A DNA stretch of 64,000 nt. It comes from Metridium senile (taxonomy: Eukaryota > Cnidaria > Anthozoa > Actiniaria > Metridiidae). The notes beneath the pieces are model-generated. The model did not search any database. It was not told the DNA's origin and was given only the letters and a program-made list of their open reading frames with translations. The number at the start of each line of letters is the position of its first letter. Position 1 is the first letter of the stretch. The translations under genes and the position numbers were made by a program. Below are positions 10,501 to 20,100 of this stretch, piece by piece. Location of the stretch: the NCBI GenBank assembly GCA_949775045.1, contig OX459101.1, positions 16,894,180 to 16,958,179 of the forward strand, in the 5' to 3' direction.

Positions 10501-11794
10501 CAAGCAACCAAGCAACCAAGCAACCAAGCAACCAAGCAAACAAGCACAACAAATGAATACAAGTAAATTAAATAACCTTACAAACTCACAGACAGACAAA
10601 ACAAATAAAAACATGTTTAATTTCTAATTAACAAACCAAACAAACTTTTAAATCAAAATGTAAACAGACGAACAAACGAACACAAGAACCAACAAGCAAG
10701 CATGCAAATATGACGTGTCTCTCTAGAAAATAATCTGATTTATATATTCTTATATATTCTTTTTATAAAGTTCCCCAATTTACAACCAAACCAAAAGAGG
10801 TCATGCCTTATTCTGATGGACAAACCGTGTCATTAACGTGTAGCACTATTGGAGTTCCAACTCCCACAGTCACTTGGAGAAACCAAGATGGAAAAGAATT
10901 GATATTTGGGGAAAAAGGAAAAAGTACTTTGATAATCAATAGCATTACCGCGGCGCAGCGTGGACGGTATACATGTACCGCACATAATGACTTCGGTAAA
11001 GATGAAACGACGGTCTATTTAATACACACATCTGGTGAGTATAAAATAAAATAAAAGTATAACAACGCTGATAACCATGTTGTTGTTGGCACACTACCCA
11101 TTCCACAGGGATTGCCTGTTATTTCATACTTATATAATGCTCCATTTAGGAGGGGTACATGGAAGGGGGAGGGGGAGGGGTCCTCAGCACCCCAATACCC
11201 TAACAACGCAAAAAAAAAACATTTCAACAACACCGCATCACAATACTTCCAGCAAACACTAAGAACACTACAACTTTAAAACTCACCGCACATCGCAGAT
11301 TTGGAAAAGCAACCACCGCACACTGAAGGCATCTACATCACCGCAGCACCAAACCACGGCAATCACCCTTGTCCCATTCATTAATCGACTGGAATATATA
11401 TTACATATCATGATATTGTTCTGCCAAAACAAACAAATGTCTTAGCTTCCATTGTTAAAATTATATAATTATTTGCCTCCAAGTGATTCGCCTTGCTGGA
11501 TCGTCCAATCTTTACGAAGGTCGCGTAGAAATATACAGAAGTGGCCAATGGAAAACTATCTGCGGATCATATTCCTGGACAACAGCATATGGAAAAGTTG
11601 CCTGTAAACAGCTTGGGTTTAGTACCGCATCATCGATTTCTAGTCGCGCAAATTATGGTCAAGGAAACGGGAAAAGTTTGCGGTTAAGTTGTAATGGATA
11701 TGAAAGCAGGCTGCAGGATTGCAGTGACTATTCATATCAATATAGTTATCAGAATTGTGATCATCAATATGACGCAGGTGTCAAATGTAGATAA
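3740..11794 (+). CDS. Gene B: type II membrane protein, collagen neck, five Ig domains, SRCR tip (about 872 aa)
   Basis: The ten-exon model is 3740-4528, 4832-4880, 5460-5507, 5827-6012, 6446-6607, 6684-6947, 7047-7313, 9987-10265, 10771-11034 and 11484-11794. Exon lengths sum to 2619 bases (872 codons plus stop) with no internal stop, and every border is GT/AG. Intron 1 is phase 0; all others are phase 1. Order: basic tail, membrane helix (about residues 16-38), glycosylation-rich stalk, Cys-containing linker, short Gly-X-Y neck, Ig1 (two exons), Ig2, Ig3, cysteine-free Ig4, Ig5, SRCR. There is no cleavable signal peptide, so the large C-terminal part should be extracellular. The plan recalls class A scavenger receptors such as MARCO (type II, collagenous, SRCR tip) with an Ig stack inserted. 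Gene D is its closest paralogue, including intron sequence. An AATAAA lies at 12236-12241. Role in recognition or adhesion is inferred. Confidence 0.85.
5460..5507 (+). CDS. Gene B exon 3: short collagen-like neck
   Basis: This 48-bp phase-1 exon encodes GPQGERGEKGCSGTFFG, about four Gly-X-Y triplets with a cysteine. It follows the 49-bp exon at 4832-4880 (NYLESGKTVGDCKLFQ). The cysteines on each side suit interchain bonding of a trimer. The neck is far shorter than normal collagen helices. Confidence 0.8.
5827..6607 (+). CDS. Gene B exons 4-5: Ig-like domain 1, split by an intron
   Basis: Exon 5827-6012 supplies the front half (Cys in VLTCTAVANP, Trp in ITWYRD). Exon 6446-6607 supplies the back half (DTGTYSCMARNILG, with the second Cys). 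The splitting intron (6013-6445) falls between strands, after DVTPRG. The same split occurs in C, D and E. It is an I-set-like domain. Confidence 0.87.
6684..6947 (+). CDS. Gene B exon 6: Ig-like domain 2
   Basis: A complete I-set-like domain in a single phase 1-1 exon: LLSCRASGVPRPTITWYRK gives the first Cys and core Trp, EEEGTIVCQAENVLG the second Cys. It begins with HVQLTTIPSNITVVQ and ends TVTVNG. It is very similar to Ig2 in genes C and D, more so than neighbouring exons are in C. Confidence 0.9.
7047..7313 (+). CDS. Gene B exon 7: Ig-like domain 3
   Basis: Complete Ig domain, phase 1-1: LVLPCNATGFPVPELRWTK (Cys, Trp) and DGGEYICTANNKVG (second Cys), ending VLVQG. Acceptor TTTGTTTGCAG, donor CAAG/GTATAT. 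The intron before it (6948-7046) is nearly identical to the matching intron of gene D (32446-32546), a sign of recent duplication. Confidence 0.9.
8046..9134. mobile_element. Long inverted-repeat element in gene B intron 7 (outer)
   Basis: The left arm starts TACCCTGCGAGCAGAG and continues to ...CCTCTGCCGG near 8112; the right arm (about 9072-9134) is its reverse complement, ending CTCGCAGGGTA. It is interrupted by the second element at 8373-8940. Short open frames inside are by-products of the repeat. Confidence 0.75.
8373..8940. mobile_element. Inner MITE with TTAAGGAGGCTCGAAA ends
   Basis: The left end TTAAGGAGGCTCGAAATGG and right end ...TTTCGAGCCTCCTTAA are inverted copies. It sits wholly inside the element at 8046-9134, so it inserted later. 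The interior holds a CG dinucleotide run (about 8895-8909). TTAA at both edges may be the target duplication, as in piggyBac-type elements, or part of the repeat. Confidence 0.75.
9987..10265 (+). CDS. Gene B exon 8: Ig-like domain 4 without cysteines
   Basis: Acceptor TTATTTTTCAG, donor ATTG/GTAAGT. The exon keeps the Ig pattern (core Trp in EAIVTWIRP, the F-strand motif KDAGFYQAVARNLLG, and the I-set ending), but the two canonical cysteine positions read Phe/Val-type residues and Gln, and the exon encodes no cysteine. C and D share this. The domain must fold without the usual disulfide. Confidence 0.85.
10352..10545. repeat. Minisatellite of 8-bp units (AACCAAGC)
   Basis: Near-perfect AACCAAGC units run from about 10433 to 10538, preceded by degenerate AACGAACC/AACCAAGT units. 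It lies in the intron between the Ig4 and Ig5 exons of gene B. The reverse strand is open in three frames only because of the periodicity. Confidence 0.9.
10771..11034 (+). CDS. Gene B exon 9: Ig-like domain 5
   Basis: Complete Ig domain, phase 1-1: VSLTCSTIGVPTPTVTWRN (Cys, Trp) and RGRYTCTAHNDFG (second Cys). The acceptor TTTTTATAAAG is weak, but frame and position match C and D. The donor is TCTG/GTGAGT. Confidence 0.88.
11484..11794 (+). CDS. Gene B exon 10: C-terminal SRCR domain
   Basis: Acceptor TTTGCCTCCAAG; the phase 1 join gives VIRLAGSSNLYEGRVEIYR, the classic SRCR start. Further motifs are WKTICGS, KVACKQLGF, LRLSCNGYES, LQDCSDYS, QNCDH and GVKCR. Six cysteines fit a group A SRCR domain, as in MARCO and SR-AI. 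The exon ends with TAA at 11792-11794 right after the domain, so SRCR is the distal tip. SRCR domains commonly bind microbial surfaces or proteins; the ligand here is unknown. Confidence 0.93.
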
Positions 11795-13779
11795 ACGCGC
11801 TTTTGTTAGAGAAATACGACTGTGATCTGTGTCACCATGCCATACATTCCTTTTACCTGTTTTTCTATACGTAGTCTATATATGAAGAAGAGATATTGAT
11901 TTGTTATATTTTGTATGTGTATAATACCTGTAACTGCGGGCAAGAAATTTTGATTTACTAAATTATTTTATGCTGTCAAATTACACCTAATTGCAAGAAC
12001 ATTGTCCTAACGTTTGTAATTTAGTGGGAAAGGACTTAATTAAAAGACAAAGGAATCTTCCTTTGATGTTCTTTTCTCATGTGACAACATTCTTGAAATT
12101 TGGTGTATATGAAGAATTCGAAGGACCATTGATTTACTTTTTTATGCATATAATACTTGTAATTCAAGACAAGATATTTTGATTCATTAAATTATGTTAT
12201 TTTACGCTGTCTAACTAGCTATTTCTAGTTTTCATAATAAACGTACATGTATATGTTTTATCTTTGTCTCTTGTTCTCATCAATGAACGCACATGTCTCA
12301 ATATATCTTTTCACGTCATCTATACTATTATCTTTCAACGGGTTTATTGGAATTATTGCTCATGGCATATCTTCCGCCGTGAGCTTTAAAATACAATCCA
12401 CAATCTTGTTTCTTTACAGAGCTTATCCCACAATGCATTGTGCAAGACATGCGTGACGTAAAGCTTTTGAATGATATTAGCAAGCGGAAGGTTGCATTCA
12501 ATTCCTGACTCCAAAAACGAGTTTGGGGACCGGTACTAGAGTGACCGAGAAGGCCTGGCAAATTGTTTGGGTAGACGAAACAAAATGGCGTCTGTAGCAA
12601 ACCTTCACAAAATTCTGATTGCACTGCGAGTAAAATGTTTTTTTTTTCTTGCATATGATATTCCTTGGGCTTGTTTAACTTGACGAACACCAGAAGAATG
12701 CAATGTGACACATTTAAAAATATGATTTCTCCGTATATGTAGAGGTGCTTGTACGACCGAAAGAAAGCCACATCTTGTCAAAAGGATGGTAAAATGTCCA
12801 CGAAATTTTGGGTTTTGTTTGTTGATATTTATTGTTTTATATATTCTTTTTTCTTATCACGAAGATAAATTTACAGGATATAAAGAGCTAAATGAACACT
12901 GTTCTATCAGATAAAGAATTAAGGGATAATTAATTAATTAACCGATAAATATCACCAAACAAAACCCAAAATATTGTCGAAATTTAACCAAGTTGTTGCG
13001 TTGTTTCGGTCGTAAAGGAACCTCTACACTGAAATCATCGTTTCAATTGTGCCATATTTCATTCGTCTGGTGTTTATTGATGTAAACAATCCCCAGGAAT
13101 AACATCTTCAGTAAAGAAACTCTATTACTCGCAATACAATCAGAACTTTGTGAAGGTTCGCTACAGACGCAATTTTGCTTCGTCTACCCAGACGATATGC
13201 CAGGCCTTCGCGGTCATTCTAGTACCACTCGCCCGACTCTTTTTTGAAGTCGGGAATGGACAAAAATCATGGATAATTTGTCTAAGTATATTATTAAAAA
13301 AATTGCATATGCGAGAATTGTACTGAATCTTGCGATTTCCACTACAAATATTTGTTCATTTTATTCTCGTCTTTGACACTGTGCTTTTATACTGCACCAA
13401 TACCATTATTTTGTTGACCTTTGGTCAATGTAGTATAGTGTGCCCATTGTTTGCAACAAAAAAAGGAAGAAAGAAATACCAAACAAACTAAAGATTAAAG
13501 GAAAGAAAAGAATAAAAGGTATGAAAAAAAATTGATAGGGAAAATAAAATAAAAATATGTATTTACTAACTATTGATGTAAAAAAAAAAAACAAGAAAGG
13601 AAGAAGTTTCCTAAAAAGTAAAAAAAGCAAATGGTTATCTGGTTACCTGCAGAGATAAGGTCCTACGTTTGTCACATGAGATCCTAGAATATAAGTTTAC
13701 ATCTTAGCATGAGCCTCGACCTTCATATATTATTGTTTTAGAATATGACAAATCAGTCTTTCAGTGCTATTCAGCAACT
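11795..13779. other. Intergenic region between genes B and C
   Basis: It contains the probable 3' untranslated region of B (AATAAA at 12236-12241), a large foldback element (12493-13260) and AT-rich sequence with purine runs (13455-13630). The 5' leader of C is in its last 100 bases. No coding exon was recognised. Confidence 0.5.
12493..13260. mobile_element. Foldback element with long imperfect arms
   Basis: The left arm contains GGCCTGGCAAATTGTTTGG, GGTAGACGAAACAAAATGG and GTAGAGGTGCTTGTACGACC. Their reverse complements occur in reverse order at 12990-13260 (GGTCGTAAAGGAACCTCTAC, CTTCGTCTACCCAGACG, CCAGGCCTTCGCGGTC). Each arm is about 300 bp. It is non-coding. Confidence 0.75.
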
Positions 13780-14175
13780 ATGGAGGACCGTTCAAATACT
13801 AAACGCTCACGAAGGCTCACCATTCCACTTCATATTCTTCACTTCTGTTTCTCGTTTGGGCTGATTGTTGCCGTCGTTCACAACCAGCTTGTCAACAATG
13901 CAAGGTTTGAGAAACTCGAGTCAAAGTGTGTATGTGAAGAGACACCGTTTAAAGCTGAAAAGGCAAAGACAAACAAGACGAGCTCCAAGAGTGATCTTAA
14001 ATTTGTAGCGACAAAGAACAAGCCAATAACGAAGAGAGATCTAGAGAAAGAACTCCTAGATAACCACACAAGAAATGATAATTACCAATCAGTGAACGTA
14101 CCGAAAGTTGGTCAAGATGAAAATCAAAGTTCGTTGAAGATTAAAGGGACAGCAAATAAAACCTTGGAAGAAAAG
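13780..14175 (+). CDS. Gene C exon 1: tail, membrane anchor, short stalk
   Basis: MEDRSNTKRSRR precedes the same hydrophobic helix as gene B, and HNQLVNNARFEKLESK then CVCEETPF follow. Similarity to B stops abruptly after this point; the rest is Lys/Asn-rich with four N-glycosylation sequons. Donor GAAAAG/GTATGG, phase 0. The next exon (15829-15903) carries LLHADLVSCADKLKVIIH, the match to the end of exon 1 in B. Confidence 0.87.
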
Positions 14176-17100
14176 GTATGGCGTATAATATACAATATCT
14201 AACTTTAGCTTGATCTATTTCTTTAATTAGTGCCATTTTGAACTACAAAGTTAAGTTACAATCATAATATTCCTTTATGTTTGTGCAAACACTATTGTAA
14301 CACAATTCTATTCTACACAATTAGCCATGCTCGAATTTATTTAACGTCAATACCGTGAACTGATCTGCTAGAAAAGTAATAGTATCCCAACATGCGTACG
14401 TTGCCTATTTGAAAATACAACATCTAGCTTCGACAATCAAGGGATAGACCTTTTAACGGTTCTTATTGAGCTACCTCGGCCTCGTTAACGTGTAATAAGG
14501 TATTTACAATTTGACTACAGCCCGTGGAATTCTAAAGTGTTTGATAATGTGTTCAGTCCTTAAATTACAAGCTGTGGTCATATCATAAAGAATCATCGCC
14601 AACTATTCCGGCCATGCGCCCACTCACAAGGTCAGCGGTGCAACATAAAAGCGGTAGATAATTTTATCAGATTTTACATAGAAATGTATAGAGGATCAAA
14701 GTTCTTTTCGAATTATAAAATTCTTGGTAAGGATTTGTCAATTTACCTAACTGGAAATATATTGTATTACATTAAAGCATTTGATTTTCACCAAACATAG
14801 CTTTATTCATTAAAAATAAACCCTGCCTTTCGATAGTTCACGGTTTTCAGTTTCCTTCCCATACATGCTCTGTATTCAGGAATTTTCAGATTGTCAAGTT
14901 GCAAGAAAAACACGAAAAGTGTGATATTCATAGCATCATTTTTCAAAATCAAAGCTTGTTACCTCATTTACCGTGGCTGTTCCAGAAACTAAATACATCA
15001 TACATTGCTTGTGTGTAATTGGTCGTCGATCGAACGAGGTTTTACCTTTCCTTTTTAACTTTGAAAAAACAAACAAATTTAATTGACGTTCGTAAGACGC
15101 CATATACTTGCAATCCTTCCTTCAAGTAGAGGTACTTTGTGATGCGATAACTTTGGAAATTCTTCGCAAACTAAGAAATGTTTGATACCAAAATGAAGCT
15201 TGTTTTCCCAACTCTTATTTACAATAGAGTTTAATGGGATAGCTGTTAAGAAAAGGCAAACCGTAGCAAGAAAGTTGGGTTTCATCGAGTGCGGGCCTGA
15301 GCGAGATTGGGCTTCCTGTGGCTTTCCTCAAATCGTCGACATGTCGTTGTTTTTTCGCTTGTAAATGACCAATTTTATAACATTGAACTCCACAAATGTT
15401 TCAGAATTACAGTTTGATAGTTGCTTCAATATCCTTTGGTTTTAAATTGACTTAAAGAATCGTATTTAACTTAGTTTTGTTCAATCGATTTTGATTCTAT
15501 CTTGGATTCCCGAATCCGTGTTTACTTTCTATTTTACGCATGGTATCCGCTGGCCTCGATGACTGGCGGGAAGTCCGGAATAGTTGTCGATGATATTACA
15601 CGCTATCGTATCTGAGGTCGTTGACCTTAACCGTGAAAAGTTCTATTGAATTTAAGTATATTATCTAAGGTTTCCAAAGTTAACACTGATTGAAATTTAA
15701 TGTGATCTCTTTGTTGCCAATCATTATGAAGTAATTTACAAAAGTAGTGCTGGCTTTTGTAGAATTTCTTATTATTATGTTGCTAAAAGTTGTGATTGAT
15801 ATATTGATCTTAAAGCTTTATTTTACAGGAACAAACACTTATAGCAAAGCTACTCCATGCTGACCTGGTTTCCTGTGCAGATAAACTTAAGGTCATCATC
15901 CATGTAAGTTTCCTAAATAACCTCATCGTATTACCTACATTTGTCAAACAACATATAGCAGTATATAGAGTACATATTGTTATAGTGAATACCAAGGGAG
16001 CACGGCAGACTGTTGTTGTGGTTTGAATGTATTCGATCTTTTGAAAGTTTTAAATTACATCATCAAATGCTTTTTGTTTGTGGTTTGAATACACCTACTT
16101 GCAAGAGCGTTGTCATATAAAAAAGAACATTTGTATTTAGTGTGTTAGGAATAAATTAAAAGTACAAAAGAAAGAGTTCAGCTTCAGTGATCATCTTTTG
16201 TACTTTTAATTTATTCCTAACACACTAAATACAAATGTTCTTTTTGTGTATGACAACGTTCTTGCAAGTAGGTGTATACGATCTTTTGAATATGTTCGTC
16301 AATCGACTGACCAGTAGAAATGCGGGCGAAAATGACACGGGTGAAAAACGCACGGCGCATGCGTAAGCAAAACAAAAAGACTAACTGAAGATTTTACGAA
16401 GGGTTTCGTGTTTTTGTGTGGTTATATATTAAGCGAATTTCTTCTGTATTATTTGACAAGGGAAAGAAAACAACTAATGTAATGTGTTAGGGAAATATAA
16501 GCACTAACTTTCCACGAATTTTCTTAACTTTTAAGATTTATCAAACGCCGGTAAATCTCCAATGGTTTTGTTGTAAACACGACCGTCTTCCGAGCGTGCG
16601 CAGTGCGTTTTTCACCCGTGTCGGCGCAAATATCATTGCCGAGCGAGCCCCGCAGGGACGAGCAATGTACGAGTGTCGCCCGAGAGTTGTAAGTCCCCAC
16701 GAGCCCCGGAGGCAAGCGCGCACGCATTTTTTACTTGCTAGCGGATGGTCCAATTAATATGACATAAAGTAGATGTAATTTAAAACTTTCAAAAGATCGA
16801 TGTAATTTTAAACATTCAAAAGATCGATTCAAACCAACAGTTTGCCGTGCTCCCTTTTGAATACGCGTATAACATCTGGAAAACGACATCACCTCATGCC
16901 ACAGGCAGCTCAAGCAATGTAGTTGTGTCTAAAATAAAAGGTACTTAATTATTAACATTTTATTCAATGAGTTACTTCCAGTCTAAATTACTTTAAATAT
17001 CAAATATCACTACGATTACATGAAAGTAAGCTCATTTTAAAGACATAAGTACATTGCTTGGGCTGCCTGTGCTCATGCATATGCATCGCACATAATTATA

Positions 17101-20100
17101 TTGTCTTTTTGGATATTTACTCAAGGCTTGCAAATTTTTTCAAAATAGGCATAATTCGAATAAATTATCGACATTCATAGTTCTCATTAGAACGGTTGAC
17201 AAAAGGATAATTTCACTTGTCCGACTTAAGCCTTTTTATTCCCGAGAACAAAGGGAGTAGGATTACTGAATTAGAGTTATTACAAATCGCAGCATAACTT
17301 ATTACACCGCATAGCTTAAAGTCAGCCACAAGAGCCTTAGATAATGAGCTCAAATATTCAGCTTAAAAAAGAGAAGCTTATAAAAAAGGTATTTGTAAAG
17401 TAAAGGGTGCAAAATGTTGCTTGGATAACGATGTTAATTTTGCATCCCCTACCTAAGTTAAACCTGTTATTAAAACCCACAAATTACAGTTGGAATATTG
17501 GCTCCCCACAAAAAATGCCGATTTTTGACAAATTTGAGCTAAAAAAAGAGAAGCTTAGTTATTGACGTTATTAAACATTTGATATTGCAAACGTTTAGTC
17601 AACATTTCATCTTTAATTTGCACCCCCTGCCTAACTGAGATCACCTTTTAAAAACTTTTAAAATGTATTTTATTACACGAAGTTGAGCAATTTTGGCCTG
17701 TTTTCTTTGTAAATTACCTCATTAAATACGCCTCGCCTGATTAAACTTCGCGCTCAACAGCAGAAAAGACCCGGATGTGTCCGGGCATTCTGAGCGATGG
17801 AATCATCCTCGGAAACCCAAGGTTTACTCATTAGGGCCTGAAGGATGACCAGGAAGTCACTTCGAAGAATATTCGGGAATAATATTACAGAGTCGTTTTT
17901 TTTTGCTCCATTTGATAAAAAAAAACTATTTACAAATTGTTTTTTTTCTTTTTCTTTTGTTTCGCAAAAACAGTACAACTGATTTCGAAACCGGGGACAG
18001 GTTTTGAAATCCAGCCTCGCACTCCCCCGCTGATAATCAATGTCGCCCCCGCTTTAAGAATGAAGGTCTGGTTCTCAAAACACATATAAAATTAAAATAA
18101 TATAATTGGGGTTGTTTTTAAATATTTGATATCGGATGGATATGAAAAATATTTGAAATTGATATTCCCGATATGTTGAACACAACAAAAGCATGCATGT
18201 GTCTGTTTCTCTTTTCCAGGATTACTTATTATCAAACAAGAAAGCTGCAAGTGGGAAATGTAAAATACTCAAAGGTAAAGCCAAATAAACAAACAAATAG
18301 ACGGACGGACGGACGGAAATAAATCAGCTAGTCACGTTTGAGTGTAATTTTCCAAATGTTTTTATATATTCTACCGTTTCCCCATTTCTTAATTAAAGGT
18401 CAAAAAGGTGACAAAGGCTCGGTCGGCCAACAGGGAGAAAGGTGTTGTGCTGGTACATCATTTGGTAAGTCCTGAGTTCACAAGTATGGAAGGTTTGCAA
18501 AAAAATGATAAACTTTATAAACATGATAATAAAATTAGTCATATCAAATCTGTATCAAAACAGCCAATCACAAGATAAATGTTTTAACCAATCACATCAA
18601 AGATTTATTGAAGCCATTTCGGTGTTACTATCGGAGGAAGCTATTTTGAAGATAAATCGTTTTTGAGGGGATCTTTGAAGCACTTCTGGATTGAAAAAGT
18701 AATATTTAACAGAATCATCTACTTGGGATCGAGCCTGATTTGTTCAAAGTATTATTTCGGAGGGCCTGCTTTTAAAACAATATAAAAAAAATTCACCAAA
18801 AATGTGGAAAAAGACTCAACTGGTATATCTCTTTACTAGACACCTTTCATAGACACATTTGGCTTCGTGTGTTGTCGTGAGAACAATGGAATGGCAGAAT
18901 AATTGGGAAACTTGTTTTCTGTCCTAATTGAAATGCATGGACATTCATTGAAATATGATTAAAAAAAAACAGAAGAAAGTAAACAATAGCATATTGCAAG
19001 AAGCCACAATTTGCTAGCAAATGTTACATAAAAGAATTACGTTTATTATAAACTTCGAATCAGTGAAATAACAGGTGATCTCACGCACGAAAAAGTGATA
19101 TATTCACATTCTGAAAATAGCATGTTATAATAACACGTTACCATGGATACTCATGTGCATTTTCTAGATTTTTAAGAATTTTTTGATCTTGATAAAACTT
19201 TTGCTATTTCATTTGTCAAGAGTTTATATAATAAACAGAACATTACATGCTGGCGCTTGGAAATACGGATTCTATATATCTTCTTGTGTTCAAATGATCG
19301 TTCATTCAAATCGTTCGCTGCGCTCACTCGTGAGATATCAATTGAACACTCGAAGATAAAATCGGTATCACCGTGCGCCCAGGTAATATTCTCTATATAT
19401 CCGGCTTTGAATTATCTCAATTTTGTACAGTGTATCAAAAAATGTCAAATATAATTAAAAATGGAAATTGGGGGATCGTTTCTGGTCTGCCACTCGTTTA
19501 TTAGCCTTCCCTGTACTTTGTAACTAATTACCAGCTATGTGAGTTCGTACTACACAAGCTGAGGTTGCGCCAGTTCGTCCAGAAAGACTTTCTGTAGTTG
19601 GAGTGGTTGCCAGTTGGAATTCCAAACTCGACCACTTTCCTTATTTTGGCAGTCTATACTTTTAGTCTAGTACGAGCTAGACTATACAGCCTCAGTCTTG
19701 ATTCGCAACTAAATACAAGAGTTGACTTAGTTATGTTTGTCAAGGAGCTTTACCGTCAGTCTTTTTATTATTTGAAACCTAAGTTGACTAAGTTTAATAA
19801 CCTGTTTACATCATATCCAGTCAAAACTAAGCTTATGGTGGTCTTATTTGAAGAGGGTGCAACGCACACGAAACTACATGTTACTAAATTAACCAAAACA
19901 GTCTAGATTTCTAATGTAAACATGACAAAAATTTTAAAGGTCATTGAAAAACACATTTGAATTGAGAAATAGAGAATTAGGCTTAAGGACGTTCGCGGAA
20001 AAAAGCAAAGTAAATGTCAATTTGCTGAGATTATTGCCAGTTGATAAAACTAAATTAGACACATCGAATAAGCTAAAAAAAATTGGGGGTCACCGACCTT

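Noticed and set aside
10340..10614. Minus-strand open frames reading repeated LGCLVAWL
   Set aside because: Pure product of the 8-bp AACCAAGC minisatellite, open in several frames at once; no gene context.
19598..19906. 102-codon + strand open frame in gene C intron
   Set aside because: No domain recognised, no matching splice phase, and absent from the paralogues.
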